From Anaerolineaceae bacterium (GTDB lineage: Bacteria > Chloroflexota > Anaerolineae > Anaerolineales > Anaerolineaceae), in assembly GCA_030653365.1 (NCBI GenBank), contig JAURZL010000010.1, positions 248,001-312,000 of the forward strand: a stretch of DNA of 64,000 bases, given 5' to 3'. Below, piece after piece: positions 55,764 through 64,000 of the stretch. A program made the translations under genes and the position numbers. The notes beneath the pieces were generated by a model that did no database searches, was not told the DNA's origin, and saw nothing but the letters and a program-made list of their open reading frames with translations. Each line of letters opens with the position of its first letter. Position 1 is the first letter of the stretch.

Positions 55764-56675
55764 TTACCCTCCCGGTACAATCGAACCGATTGCCATGAAA
55801 GAAAAAATCAACACATCCTGCAAAAAATGAATGAACCATGCCCAGAAAAAGCCCCGGGTCTCCAGCACGGCTTTGCCCAAAAACCAGCCCAAGAAACTTG
55901 ACATGATCACCCCAATCACACCATAGGGTACCCCATAGAAATGCCCGATTCCAAAGAAGATGGCTGTGATTCCAAGAGCATGCCGGTAACCTAGCGCTGG
56001 TTCCAGAGGAGCTAACAATGCCGAACGGTAAGTTATTCCTTCATAAAAAGCATTGATGGATGCGAAAAGCAAAATCGCAGGCAACATGGGCAAAGCCTGA
56101 ATCATCGCAGTAGGAGTTGGCCGACCCCCAAGGATCAGGAATACTAACGTACCCAGGCTGATATAAATGGCAAATTGACCACCAAAAGATGTCCAGGTAT
56201 CTTTATTGGGAAAACCCGGTAATTTCACCGGCTTCACAGGCGCATCCACTTGACCACGTACTAAGAAGAAATCCTTACGTTTGTATTGCAAAAGAAACAG
56301 AACCAATATGATCAACAAAGCTATAATAAATCGTTTAAATTGTGTTCCAAACATACTAGTTGTAAAAGCAGCATCTGCTGCACCAAACCAATTCTGCCAG
56401 AAGGAAAGAGCTGTCACACGAGAAACAATATCCTCAATGAAAAAGATCGCCAGCAGGATAATAAAGTAATTTCGTAATGGTCTGATCGGCTTCCAAATCA
56501 CGCTTACTACGGTAAAAATCACTAGAAGTCCTACTTTAACCCAAATCAACCAGGTGGAATTAAGCGAAAAAATCTCCTGGAAAATAATATTGGGTAGAAT
56601 GCTAACCAGCAGCATGATTACCCAGGCAAATGGAGCAAGGGGAAGAGAGCGAGTTTTTAGTTGTTCGGATTCCAT
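55764..56675 (-). CDS. CPBP-family intramembrane protease-like protein
   Basis: The 303-residue protein has about eight helices. The CPBP (Abi/Rce1-like) motifs are present in order: FYEGITYRSA (first Glu and Arg, but the second Glu of EExxxR is Gly), FFGIGHFYG (FxxxH) and FIHFLQDV (HxxxD). With one Glu missing, activity is uncertain. It may be a glutamic protease or a binding relative. It is followed two bases later by the flavodoxin gene. Confidence 0.82.
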   Translation of the reverse strand: MESEQLKTRSLPLAPFAWVIMLLVSILPNIIFQEIFSLNSTWLIWVKVGLLVIFTVVSVIWKPIRPLRNYFIILLAIFFIEDIVSRVTALSFWQNWFGAADAAFTTSMFGTQFKRFIIALLIILVLFLLQYKRKDFFLVRGQVDAPVKPVKLPGFPNKDTWTSFGGQFAIYISLGTLVFLILGGRPTPTAMIQALPMLPAILLFASINAFYEGITYRSALLAPLEPALGYRHALGITAIFFGIGHFYGVPYGVIGVIMSSFLGWFLGKAVLETRGFFWAWFIHFLQDVLIFSFMAIGSIVPGG

Positions 56676-57018
56676 GATGACCTTTGTGAAATATAACTCG
56701 GAAGAAATGATAAAGTGATTATATAAGGTTGAACCTCCCCGTGCAAGTAGGTTTTAACAAAGGATTTCACTGACAGTGAAATCAAATAGGCAATTGATTT
56801 CGTTGGCAATGAAATCAATTCGAAAATTTGGCAATCCTACCACCCGCGAGCGAGAATTTCATGTAATGTGGGACGCTAAATAAACGGTAGATGTCCAGAC
56901 CTCTCTGATCCTCTCCTAGAATAACGAAGATCCGATCAGAATGTGTGATAAAGAAATTCAGATACAATCAATTCCGGAGAAGCTTCTGCAGTAACCAGGT
57001 TAATCTCAGCATTTTGGA
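56676..57018. other. Intergenic region with a tandem dyad repeat
   Basis: No gene is seen. The region holds the tandem dyad described at 56763-56828 and presumably the promoter of the minus-strand CPBP gene. Confidence 0.5.
56763..56828. repeat. Two 33-bp tandem units, each a perfect 10-bp dyad
   Basis: Unit 1 is GATTTCACTG-A-CAGTGAAATC (56763-56783), a near-perfect palindrome. Unit 2 is AATTGATTTC (56792-56801)/GAAATCAATT (56811-56820) with a 9-base centre. GATTTC and GAAATC recur at exactly 33 bp. The layout suits a repressor operator pair or a transcribed hairpin. Confidence 0.6.
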
Positions 57019-58059
57019 TTACTTTTGAGCAAAATACCTGCGAATAAATGGCCAGGAGCCAGCTTTATAATAGCGGTGACCACCCTGACCAACATATAAA
57101 GCCACATTCTCTGGTGCTCCTGCGACAGTATAAATTTTCTTCAAATGATCAAAGGCTTTATTCACTTCCTCAATCGGGAATATGGGGTCTTCCTTCCCAT
57201 TAATGGCGATAAAAGAACGCGGAGCGATCAGCCCGGCAATATCAGGCATTTCTCCCAGGGTCAGTAATCCGGGGACATAATTGCATTCACAATGATAGAT
57301 GGATCCAATGCTGCCGGCAAAGGTGCAGAAATAACTTCCTGGCGCAGATAGCTTAATCCTTTCGTCCAGTGCCGCAGCAAAAAGGGAAATTGTCCCTCCG
57401 CTAGAATTCCCGGTGATGGCTATTCGTTGCGGATCCACTGGCAAGGTTTCCAGTGCCCAATCCAGCAACCGGGAAATGTCCCACACGCGATCGCCAATTG
57501 GGGTACGTCCCACTAATAAATCGTGCATCAGTAAATCCCTGCAAGAATTTTGCTTATCCCCGGCTTTATCTTGTTCGGTACGCGTTTCACCGAACCCGCG
57601 GGCTGTGGGTGCAATCACCAGATAGCCTTCACGGACTGCCTGCACGGCAATATTCCTATCACCTTCCAGCATGAATTCCTGTTCTGCCTCGCTCGTTGTG
57701 ATGCCTGCGTACAATTCAGTATTCTTCATATGCCCATGCGGGGTCAGTACCAACGGTAGCAGACCAGGGATTTCTTTGGGCTTCAACAGTATGAATGGCA
57801 AGGGAACTGTTGGTTCCACCAGCAACACCCAGCGTTGGCGGATAAACTCCCCAGCATCCTCTTCATCCACCAGGTGGGCAATGGGACGAATGTCTTTGAG
57901 ATCGTCCTGTACACGATTAAGGCCAAGCACTTCTCGCAATCGCGCTCGAAAACGATTTTGCCAGATGGTTAATTCTGCTGTCGATTTCGCTGCAAATCCG
58001 AATTCCGGGTTTGTTTTTTTGTACAGGGATTGAAAATGATTGTTGGCAGAATAAATCAT
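57019..58059 (-). CDS. Alpha/beta hydrolase (acetyl-xylan-esterase/DLH-like)
   Basis: The 346-residue cytosolic hydrolase has ITGNSSGGTISLFAAALDERI with the nucleophile Ser, GKEDPIFPIEEV with the acid Asp and YVGQGGHRYYKAG with the His. An N-terminal cap-like part (about 1-85) and PTARGFGETR match the PF12715/PF05448-like hydrolases acting on large esters. The substrate is not known. There is no signal peptide. It is monocistronic. Confidence 0.85.
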   Translation of the reverse strand: MIYSANNHFQSLYKKTNPEFGFAAKSTAELTIWQNRFRARLREVLGLNRVQDDLKDIRPIAHLVDEEDAGEFIRQRWVLLVEPTVPLPFILLKPKEIPGLLPLVLTPHGHMKNTELYAGITTSEAEQEFMLEGDRNIAVQAVREGYLVIAPTARGFGETRTEQDKAGDKQNSCRDLLMHDLLVGRTPIGDRVWDISRLLDWALETLPVDPQRIAITGNSSGGTISLFAAALDERIKLSAPGSYFCTFAGSIGSIYHCECNYVPGLLTLGEMPDIAGLIAPRSFIAINGKEDPIFPIEEVNKAFDHLKKIYTVAGAPENVALYVGQGGHRYYKAGSWPFIRRYFAQK

Positions 58060-58425
58060 TATTTGATTATACTCTCCTCCTATTTTATCCCATTGTTCTT
58101 GGTAATTATTAATGAAACCTTATTGGAAAATGATAACTTATTCATCAACTGAATTACTTTCATTCATATCGTGAATAATAATAACAAAATATTGTAAAAC
58201 AGACATTTTCAGCAATAGATCATGAGGCTCTCCTGGTGCAATCTGTTTGGCAAACCCATCAGCCAGTGGCTGAAAGTTCAACTGAAAGAAAAATGAACCA
58301 ATGTCCAACTTCATCATTACATAATTCGAAAACGAATTTACAATCCGGTTAGCGGACACACATTCCATTTTGCATTCCGGCAATCTGTTGATCCACCCGC
58401 CTGTCAGCCAGATCACGCTGAATGG
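58060..58425. other. Intergenic stretch with one doubtful reading frame
   Basis: A 92-codon minus-strand frame (58138-58416) begins with a weak start 9 bp after the DUF4037 stop. It has no recognisable motif or good ribosome site, so I do not call it. Nothing else is seen. Confidence 0.4.
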
Positions 58426-59586
58426 CTAATTCCCCGCCCGTAAGTCATCCTCAAGACCATGGCAGAAAGCTGTACTTTGCACAGCCGGGCAGGATTCCCG
58501 CAGAAACTGGCTGACCGAACCCAGGTTGGGACGCAACGACAGTACTTCCGGATCGTGGATTTCCGCCCGGATGGCATCCACAAAGCGCTCGGCGAAGATC
58601 ACCTGATGGGGACGAGTGTTCTTGGGTTCATCCTGCACCAATTCTCGCTGTTCAGTGTTGTAGACATGCCAGCCTGAGTAGGTGCGTGTGTGCACGTCAA
58701 TCGGCGGGGTGATTTTGAGTGCGTTGTGCAGCTCAGCCACTAGCGTATAAGACTGCACCAGCCAGGGTTCGCGCTGAAGGTAATCTAAAGTTGAAAGGAT
58801 ACCCGCCAATAGAGGTTGCATTTCCGGATAGCATCGCAACTCTTTGAAAGCTGTACCCCGCCATTTGGCATAAGGTGCATATTGACGTTCCATTAAGAAA
58901 CACAGGTGGATAAATTTCTCAACAATCTGCGTGGCGACCAGCTGTGAACCGAGTAGATCCCCCAATTGCCAGGTACGACCCACGAAGGCTTCAATCTCCG
59001 CGATTTGTGCCCACTGACTTGCCAGCAGATACAGCCATACATCCCTGGGATAATAAGCAAAAAGCTGGCGTATGGCTTTCAACCCCAGATCATCGTGGAA
59101 AACCATACCTTCTGTCCATTCCAACAATTGCTGCTGTGGGATGGTCAGCCACTCTGTCACCGTTAGCTCACGCAGTGGATCGATCATCCCTGTTTTTTGC
59201 CAATAACTGGGAATGGTTTCGATCTCGATCAGATGCTCCACCGGACCACTCTCGATATCCTCGGAGACGCGTACACCATTATCCAAAGGATTTGGTTTGC
59301 TAAAATGGGTGGAATAGCCATGGAAGCGTTTGGGGAGCTCGCACCGTAAAGTCTCATCTACAACTTGGCTGGTGTTGTCAAAATCCTCGATCGGAAGAAA
59401 CAGCATCAGCCTGGGTCCCCACATATGGTCACGCGAAATCTCAGTATCATACCCGAGAACATCCGAGCCATAGCCTATCAAGGCTGCGGAATGCGCTAAT
59501 CCCGGGAAGTTGCGCTCCAGGATCGGACTTACCGCTTCGCGATAAAACAGCTCGCTTAATTTCAAACCAGATATAAATTCAGGCAT
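58426..59586 (-). CDS. DUF4037-type nucleotidyltransferase-like protein
   Basis: The 386-residue protein has an N-terminal nucleotidyltransferase-like region (about 1-110) with LIGYGSDVLGYDTEISRDHMWGPR, where G-S-D and D are spaced as in minimal nucleotidyltransferases. A helical C-terminal DUF4037 region (about 200-340) follows. Members are often linked to antibiotic-nucleotidyltransferase-like activity, but the substrate is unknown. No signal peptide. Only a weak ribosome site is visible. It has locally higher G+C than its neighbours, which may reflect transfer. Confidence 0.85.
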   Translation of the reverse strand: MPEFISGLKLSELFYREAVSPILERNFPGLAHSAALIGYGSDVLGYDTEISRDHMWGPRLMLFLPIEDFDNTSQVVDETLRCELPKRFHGYSTHFSKPNPLDNGVRVSEDIESGPVEHLIEIETIPSYWQKTGMIDPLRELTVTEWLTIPQQQLLEWTEGMVFHDDLGLKAIRQLFAYYPRDVWLYLLASQWAQIAEIEAFVGRTWQLGDLLGSQLVATQIVEKFIHLCFLMERQYAPYAKWRGTAFKELRCYPEMQPLLAGILSTLDYLQREPWLVQSYTLVAELHNALKITPPIDVHTRTYSGWHVYNTEQRELVQDEPKNTRPHQVIFAERFVDAIRAEIHDPEVLSLRPNLGSVSQFLRESCPAVQSTAFCHGLEDDLRAGN

Positions 59587-59622
59587 TGATTTATTATAAG
59601 ATGCTTTGGATAAAAGTCTTGG

Positions 59623-60141
59623 TTAAACTTCTAAGTTCGAAGGCAAAGATTGAATAAAATCGTAGATTTTTTTTGTATTGAATTCCAGTGATCGTTGATG
59701 TGTATCGATTTCTAGATCATATTGAATGTTCTTATGAACAAAATCTAATTGTTGTGCTGCCTGACCTATTTTGCGATCTCTTCTTTCTTTTTCACGTCGA
59801 TTCAAAATTTCAATAGGACAATGAACAGCAACAAATATCACCGGATAACCGACAAACGTCTTTTGAAAATCATTTAATACCATGTCATTTAAAATCACAT
59901 TATCAACAATTAAATTCACACCGAAATCAGAGAAAATTTTTAACTGTCTATGGAAAAAAATATCCGTTTCGACCGGGATCAACTTCCCATTTTCTCTATC
60001 TTCCATTTTCTCGATTAAATAATCATAGTCGTCAATGGATACATGAAAATAATCTGGAAGAATTTTTGCCAGTTCCTTCGCAATAATTGTTTTACCAGAA
60101 CTGGAAACCCCATTCAATACTATAATTTTGCCTTTGTGCAT
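59623..60141 (-). CDS. P-loop kinase, chloramphenicol phosphotransferase-like
   Basis: The 172-residue protein has the P-loop IIVLNGVSSSGKTIIAKEL (residues 5-23; core GVSSSGKT) and VSIDDYDYL, then VAVHCPIEILNRREKERRDRKIGQA, the lid Arg region of CPT (PF07931) kinases. CPT phosphorylates chloramphenicol; homologues act on other small molecules, so resistance is only a possibility. It is a single gene. Confidence 0.85.
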   Translation of the reverse strand: MHKGKIIVLNGVSSSGKTIIAKELAKILPDYFHVSIDDYDYLIEKMEDRENGKLIPVETDIFFHRQLKIFSDFGVNLIVDNVILNDMVLNDFQKTFVGYPVIFVAVHCPIEILNRREKERRDRKIGQAAQQLDFVHKNIQYDLEIDTHQRSLEFNTKKIYDFIQSLPSNLEV

Positions 60142-60302
60142 GCCACTCCATCTTTTTAGAAAGAAAGCGTATTATCTTGCATTACTATTCTACTAAGAAT
60201 TATATGTAGAGGTAGCGTTGATTTCCTTTTAATATAAAAACATTCAGAGTGGCTTCAGCGATTTTATACAGGTGAAAGAATCTGTGATCACAATTATGAT
60301 AA

Positions 60303-60830
60303 CTAAAATATTAATCCATACCGTTCAATGATTGGACCAGTATTTTCGAAATCAACATCAACTCCGTAACGATTTCCTATCGCTTCCATTGTTTCTGGTG
60401 AAAGTCCTTCCCCCAGAGCATGCATCTCGAGAAAAGCTTTTTCAAATCCACCTGGGGAAATGATTTCCAGAATACGAGCAGGTTCATCGCCAGCATTCCA
60501 GAAAGTGTGCCATTGATTACGTGGTTTAAAGATCAGATCACCTGGTCCACCAAAGATTACTTCTTCCCCTAACAATGCGCCAACCTTTCCTTCCAGAATA
60601 TAGCTATACTCATCTTCTTGTGAATGACGGTGTAAGGGTGCTGCCAGTGTTTTGGGAGGCATGTGATGTTCGACAAGGGAAAAACCACCTCCTGATTCAT
60701 CACCCAATATCATAAATCTATCCCGGACTGTACCAGGAAATCCCATGATTTCACCTTCATTTGCTCCTAAGACTCGAGCATGAGATGCAATTCCACGATC
60801 CATTTTTTCTGGATTGAATTTTGATTTCAT
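60303..60830 (-). CDS. Cupin-domain protein
   Basis: The 175-residue protein has one cupin barrel (about 55-130) with PLHRHSQEDEYSYILEG (two His, Glu) and PGDLIFKPRNQWHTFWNAGDEPA (third His), so a metal site is intact. The C-terminal helices are of unknown role. It may be a quercetin-dioxygenase-like enzyme or a binding protein. The substrate is unknown. No signal peptide. Single gene. Confidence 0.88.
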   Translation of the reverse strand: MKSKFNPEKMDRGIASHARVLGANEGEIMGFPGTVRDRFMILGDESGGGFSLVEHHMPPKTLAAPLHRHSQEDEYSYILEGKVGALLGEEVIFGGPGDLIFKPRNQWHTFWNAGDEPARILEIISPGGFEKAFLEMHALGEGLSPETMEAIGNRYGVDVDFENTGPIIERYGLIF

Positions 60831-60929
60831 TTAATAATCCTTCCATTTTACAAAATCAAATCGATTTTGATAAATAATGATAATTTTGATAAATATTGTA
60901 ATGATTAATTTTCGGTTGTCAACTAAAGA

Positions 60930-61523
60930 TCAAGGCACGTGATTTCTTTTCACAACTCGAAATTTGAGGGTTGTTCTGATCGGCGTTTCGACAATTTCAA
61001 TTTTTTGTAACTCAATGACGTCGCTATCAAACTTTTCGAAAAAACGCATACCTCCACCCAGGAGCACGGGCATGATATCTACTTGAATTTCATCCACCAG
61101 ACCTGAATGTAAAGCCTGATTTGCTGTACTAGCCCCACCAAGAACAACCACATCTCTCCCCCCAGCTGCGGGTTTTGCCAGGGCTATGGCAGCTTCGATC
61201 CCTTCCGTCACAAAAGTGAAAGTCAGGTTTTCATTTTCTTTCGGTTTTTTCACCGGTGGATGCGACGTTAACACAAATATTGGCACTTGAAATTCATACC
61301 CATCCGCATAATAATCCGGATCACCACCCATCAGGAAAGTGTTTTTACCCATCACCACTTCACCGGTATTCTGTAATGCATCCTGCATGATAGCGTTATT
61401 CTGAATGGACTCATGCTGTACATCTCCCAACACCAGGTCGGAAAATAACCGGTCGACACTTCCATACCGGTCATTAATGAATCCATCCAACGACATTGTC
61501 ATACCCAATACAACTTTTGACAT
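60930..61523 (-). CDS. Dihydrofolate-reductase-fold (RibD C-terminal) protein
   Basis: The 197-residue protein begins VVLGMTMSLDGFINDR, the hallmark of RibD-C/DHFR-like proteins, and continues with VMGKNTFLMGGDP, VLGGASTANQALHSGLVDEIQVDIMPVLLGGG and a final beta strand. It should bind NADPH and reduce an unknown small molecule. It is not the housekeeping folA type. Single gene. Confidence 0.9.
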   Translation of the reverse strand: MSKVVLGMTMSLDGFINDRYGSVDRLFSDLVLGDVQHESIQNNAIMQDALQNTGEVVMGKNTFLMGGDPDYYADGYEFQVPIFVLTSHPPVKKPKENENLTFTFVTEGIEAAIALAKPAAGGRDVVVLGGASTANQALHSGLVDEIQVDIMPVLLGGGMRFFEKFDSDVIELQKIEIVETPIRTTLKFRVVKRNHVP

Positions 61524-61701
61524 GTTTCCATTATAGAAAGAAAATGAGTAGAGAAAAACAATTGTATCGGATTTGATCTTCCAATTCTGACAAAAAAAGG
61601 AATTGAATATTTAAGAAATCTATGACCTGATCATGCTCTCGGTTCTCGGAACCATCCAACCTATGACCTCAAGGGTAGGTCTGCCAAAAAGCCACCTCTT
61701 T

Positions 61702-62436
61702 CTATTTTTCCATGGCTTCTTTTCTTAATTTTTCAGGCATTTTTTCGATGGCATATCTTAATGCTGTCCGGGGCATTTTGGACTTATTTTTTATAACATA
61801 ATCAAACACTTGCTTTTGATGAGCCTCGCTGGCGGCTTTAAGCATCCAACCATACCCTTTTTGCACCAGATCATCTTTGTCTACCAGTAATTCATCAGCA
61901 ATTTTAAACACATCTATCAGGAACTTCCCATGTCGGGCAGGAATAATCAGCGTCACTGCCGCACCCCGGCGTAGCCATCTATTCTTCGATTGTGTCCATT
62001 GAATTAGCTTTTTTACGAATTCAGGATACATCTCAACCAATGTACCAATGGTGTGATTACATAATGTGTCGCAAGATGCCCAATTATTGACATACCAGCT
62101 TAACCAATTTTCAAAAACAAGAAAGTCTTCTGGAGCATATTGCTCATGCAGATAATAGGACCAGTTACAGGCAATGAAGGATTCTTCCATGTAACCGGAT
62201 TTCCATAATTCCTCGCACAACGCAAAAACTTCATTTTTATTACCATCTCTTAAATATTTAAAGTATTCTTTACTAATTTTTGTAACAGTCGCTACTTTGA
62301 CTCCATGCAGTTTTACCTGTTCCTTAAAGAATTTCGGCCCGGATTCTTTCGTTTTTGGGTCTACATTTTGGATCAATTTTTCACGAATTACGCTTAAAAA
62401 CTCATTCCGATCATATGTGAATGTAGGGTTTTTCAT
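61702..62436 (-). CDS. AlkD-like DNA alkylation repair protein
   Basis: The 244-residue all-helical protein matches the HEAT-like DNA alkylation repair family: SGPKFFKEQVKLHGVKVATVT at the start, LVENWLSWYVNNWASCDTLCNHT-like middle (FENWLSWYVNNWASCD) and SKNRWLRRGAAVTLI and LVQKGYGWMLKAASEAH at the end. AlkD enzymes excise cationic alkyl bases such as 3-methyladenine. Substrate range cannot be seen. Single gene. Confidence 0.9.
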   Translation of the reverse strand: MKNPTFTYDRNEFLSVIREKLIQNVDPKTKESGPKFFKEQVKLHGVKVATVTKISKEYFKYLRDGNKNEVFALCEELWKSGYMEESFIACNWSYYLHEQYAPEDFLVFENWLSWYVNNWASCDTLCNHTIGTLVEMYPEFVKKLIQWTQSKNRWLRRGAAVTLIIPARHGKFLIDVFKIADELLVDKDDLVQKGYGWMLKAASEAHQKQVFDYVIKNKSKMPRTALRYAIEKMPEKLRKEAMEK

Positions 62437-62502
62437 TTTGTCACCTTAGATTTTCAAGTGAAGAAAACTGTTTAAATTAAGAAATGATTTCCAAAATTCC
62501 AA

Positions 62503-63405
62503 TTATTTGGGATCTGGTCTTATTGCTTTGAGCCATGAAAAAATTGGCTCGTTAATTTCGATTCCCTCTAGCAAGGTACTGTCCTCGTATACCATGCAAA
62601 CCAGTTTATTGAAGTATTGATTCCTCCTGGCAGCTGGTAGTTTATCCTGTAAATGCAAGGGATAACTATAATCTGGTGGCAACATCAATATGCGCGCTTG
62701 GTCAATGGACTTCATCACCAATGCACTCAACACCACCTGGTGCAGGAAGATTTGATGCAGCGCATCATGGCAGTAAGCATCCTGAAATTCTTTATCCAAT
62801 AGTAATGTCAAAAAATACGCCCGCCAGGCTTGTAGAATCCCTCTGGCTGGATTAATCGCAAAACAATGCGTGTTGAAATACGGGCGGATCACCTGCCCAT
62901 CGACAAAGGATTCAATTGTGTAAGGCACCTGATTTACCCTCACCACCTCGTAAACTCTTTGCCAGTATCCATCCAACGTTTCATTAGCCAGTGAGCCGAC
63001 ATTGCGAATATGGACCGGTCTGAAAGCCGCGTCATATTGATCACCCAGAACAAACAAATCCAGCGGATTGAAAATCAGACAGTCCGGGTTGAGCCAAATG
63101 AGCGTATTTACGCCTGCCAAAGCTGCCATTTCCTCAGCCAAAGCACAGGCGAAAACTTTCTCTGCTAATGGATAATTTCGAAAGGGTGAGTCCATTTTCA
63201 GATGGAAAAGCTTTACCGTACCGGATTCTGAAAACCCCACAGAATATTTCATATCCGTGAAGAACAGCCAGACAGGATACTCTCCGAATTTGCCACCAAA
63301 CCGGCGTAAACTTTCGATTAATAGCTTCACCTGTTGTACTTCCACCTGCGAAGATATCACAATTATATAATGAATGCGGATGTCATTTTGAAAATTCATT
63401 TCCAT
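62503..63405 (-). CDS. Hypothetical protein with glycosyltransferase-A-like features
   Basis: The 300-residue protein has no signal peptide. It reads like a Rossmann-type GT-A domain: IHYIIVISSQVEVQQVKLLIESL at the start, VWLFFTDMKYSV, then LIWLNPDCLIFNPLDLF, where N-P-D-C-L resembles the DxD region, and HCFAINPARGILQAW. No named family is recognised. It is divergent from the DoxX-like gene. Confidence 0.65.
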   Translation of the reverse strand: MEMNFQNDIRIHYIIVISSQVEVQQVKLLIESLRRFGGKFGEYPVWLFFTDMKYSVGFSESGTVKLFHLKMDSPFRNYPLAEKVFACALAEEMAALAGVNTLIWLNPDCLIFNPLDLFVLGDQYDAAFRPVHIRNVGSLANETLDGYWQRVYEVVRVNQVPYTIESFVDGQVIRPYFNTHCFAINPARGILQAWRAYFLTLLLDKEFQDAYCHDALHQIFLHQVVLSALVMKSIDQARILMLPPDYSYPLHLQDKLPAARRNQYFNKLVCMVYEDSTLLEGIEINEPIFSWLKAIRPDPK

Positions 63406-63735
63406 CTCACCAATCCTTGTTTCATATAAAGTATTATCGCTTAAAATGAGCCTTTTTTACAATCACAAGCCGGTAAATGAAGGAATATGGGTTGATGATA
63501 CCCGATCAGTATGAAGGGGATTGAATAACCATACCCATCGATTACCTCCTCGTGGTTCGTGAAATCCTTAAAAATGCCTGAGTATTCACCTAATAAAGGT
63601 TAGAAAATCTGTCAAAACACTCATGAATTTTAAGAATAAAGAAATAGATCGCACACGATATAATTTATGGTGACATATATGCGATTAATAAAAAAGAACC
63701 TGGGCAAGTAAATCATAAACAGAATAGGAATCTGG
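63406..63735. other. Divergent intergenic region
   Basis: No gene is seen. A TATAAT box at 63659-63664 lies 72 bp before the DoxX-like start and could be its -10 element. No clear -35, operator or RNA is visible. Confidence 0.35.
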
Positions 63736-64000
63736 ATGAAAACAGACAATAAAAACCCTCAACCGAAAAGGCCTGGCATTGTGCAAACGATCTTCCGAAT
63801 TTTGTTGGGCTTATTCTTAATATTTGCTGGGGTAAATCACCTTACCTTTGCACGCGTGGAATTTCTGGCACAGGTACCACCATGGGTGCCGTTGGATGGT
63901 GACCTAGTGGTTGTATTATCAGGCGTTGCGGAAATCGCGCTCGGGGTTGGTCTGCTATTTCTAGCCAGGCAACGCATGCTGGTAGGACTGGCTACAGCAA
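63736..64000 (+). CDS. DoxX-like membrane protein (cut by window end)
   Basis: An ATG at 63736 preceded by AGGAATC opens a frame that runs off the window without a stop (88 codons seen). It reads VQTIFRILLGLFLIFAGVNHLTF, then VPPWVPLDGDLVVVLSGVAEIALGVGLL. This is the start of a DoxX-family four-helix membrane protein, whose function is uncertain in most cases. Confidence 0.8.
   Translation, partial: MKTDNKNPQPKRPGIVQTIFRILLGLFLIFAGVNHLTFARVEFLAQVPPWVPLDGDLVVVLSGVAEIALGVGLLFLARQRMLVGLATA

Noticed and set aside
58138..58416. 92-codon minus-strand frame after the DUF4037 gene
   Set aside because: No recognised motif, weak start and no good ribosome site; it could be a gene remnant but I cannot support it.

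Overview
The window looks like chromosomal DNA of a Chloroflexota bacterium, most likely class Anaerolineae. This rests on gene content, because no rRNA or other phylogenetic marker is present: a Thr/Pro-rich secreted NBR1-type Ig-like protein, very large SARP-type and MalT-type (LAL) ATPase regulators, a short LRIWQ-type small protein common in Chloroflexota, a delta-60 repeat secreted protein, lipoproteins and many GNAT acetyltransferases. Base composition is moderately AT-rich. No prophage, insertion sequence, CRISPR array or rRNA operon is visible. The gene order is that of an ordinary chromosome with short operons, two tRNA genes (Pro-TGG and Asp-GTC) and many hairpin terminators.

Layout. 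1-3.7 kb: a secreted Ig-like protein, a lipoprotein esterase, tRNA-Pro, and an operon of a small conserved protein, a GT2 glycosyltransferase and RNase HII. 3.7-9.4 kb: a Ca2+-type P-ATPase, GlgC and an MFS transporter. 9.4-9.9 kb: an OsmC-family gene interrupted by one in-frame TGA. 10-19.4 kb: a multi-GAF diguanylate cyclase, tRNA-Asp, GNAT, EamA permease, DUF2202 protein, CBS protein and xylulokinase. 19.5-27.3 kb: a SARP/NB-ARC/TPR regulator divergent from a 64-aa protein and a 14-repeat delta-60 protein, then a TolB-like lipoprotein and a 36-aa basic protein. 27.5-36.5 kb: GNAT, SH3 protein, then a tight operon of a degenerate PlsY-like acyltransferase, a PEP-utilizing enzyme and a MacB-like ABC exporter, facing a convergent HlyD-like lipoprotein. 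36.7-44.3 kb: small redox and membrane proteins, a MalT-like regulator and a second, Cys-type OsmC protein. 44.5-49.8 kb: a nitrogen/carbon cluster of an atypical response regulator, a glutamate dehydrogenase paralogue lacking the catalytic lysine, a PEP/pyruvate-binding protein and a canonical glutamate dehydrogenase. 49.8-54.7 kb: a NarL/NarX-type two-component pair divergent from an Asp/Asn-repeat DUF5667 protein, then a GT-C-like membrane protein. 54.7-64 kb: mostly minus-strand accessory enzymes (VOC, flavodoxin, CPBP, hydrolase, DUF4037, CPT-like kinase, cupin, DHFR-like, AlkD-like) and the start of a DoxX-like gene cut by the window edge.

The most notable signal is the OsmC-family gene at 9384-9884 on the minus strand. 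Its single in-frame TGA falls exactly where the family has its reactive cysteine. The frame stays open on both sides, the second family cysteine is kept, and a hairpin strongly resembling the E. coli fdhF SECIS follows the TGA at the right distance. I read it as a probable selenocysteine-containing OsmC peroxidase. The second notable theme is degeneracy of key residues in the glutamate dehydrogenase cluster (Lys to Ser in one GDH, phospho-acceptor Asp to Glu in the adjacent regulator). This suggests a regulatory GDH subunit and a constitutively active or phosphorylation-independent regulator.
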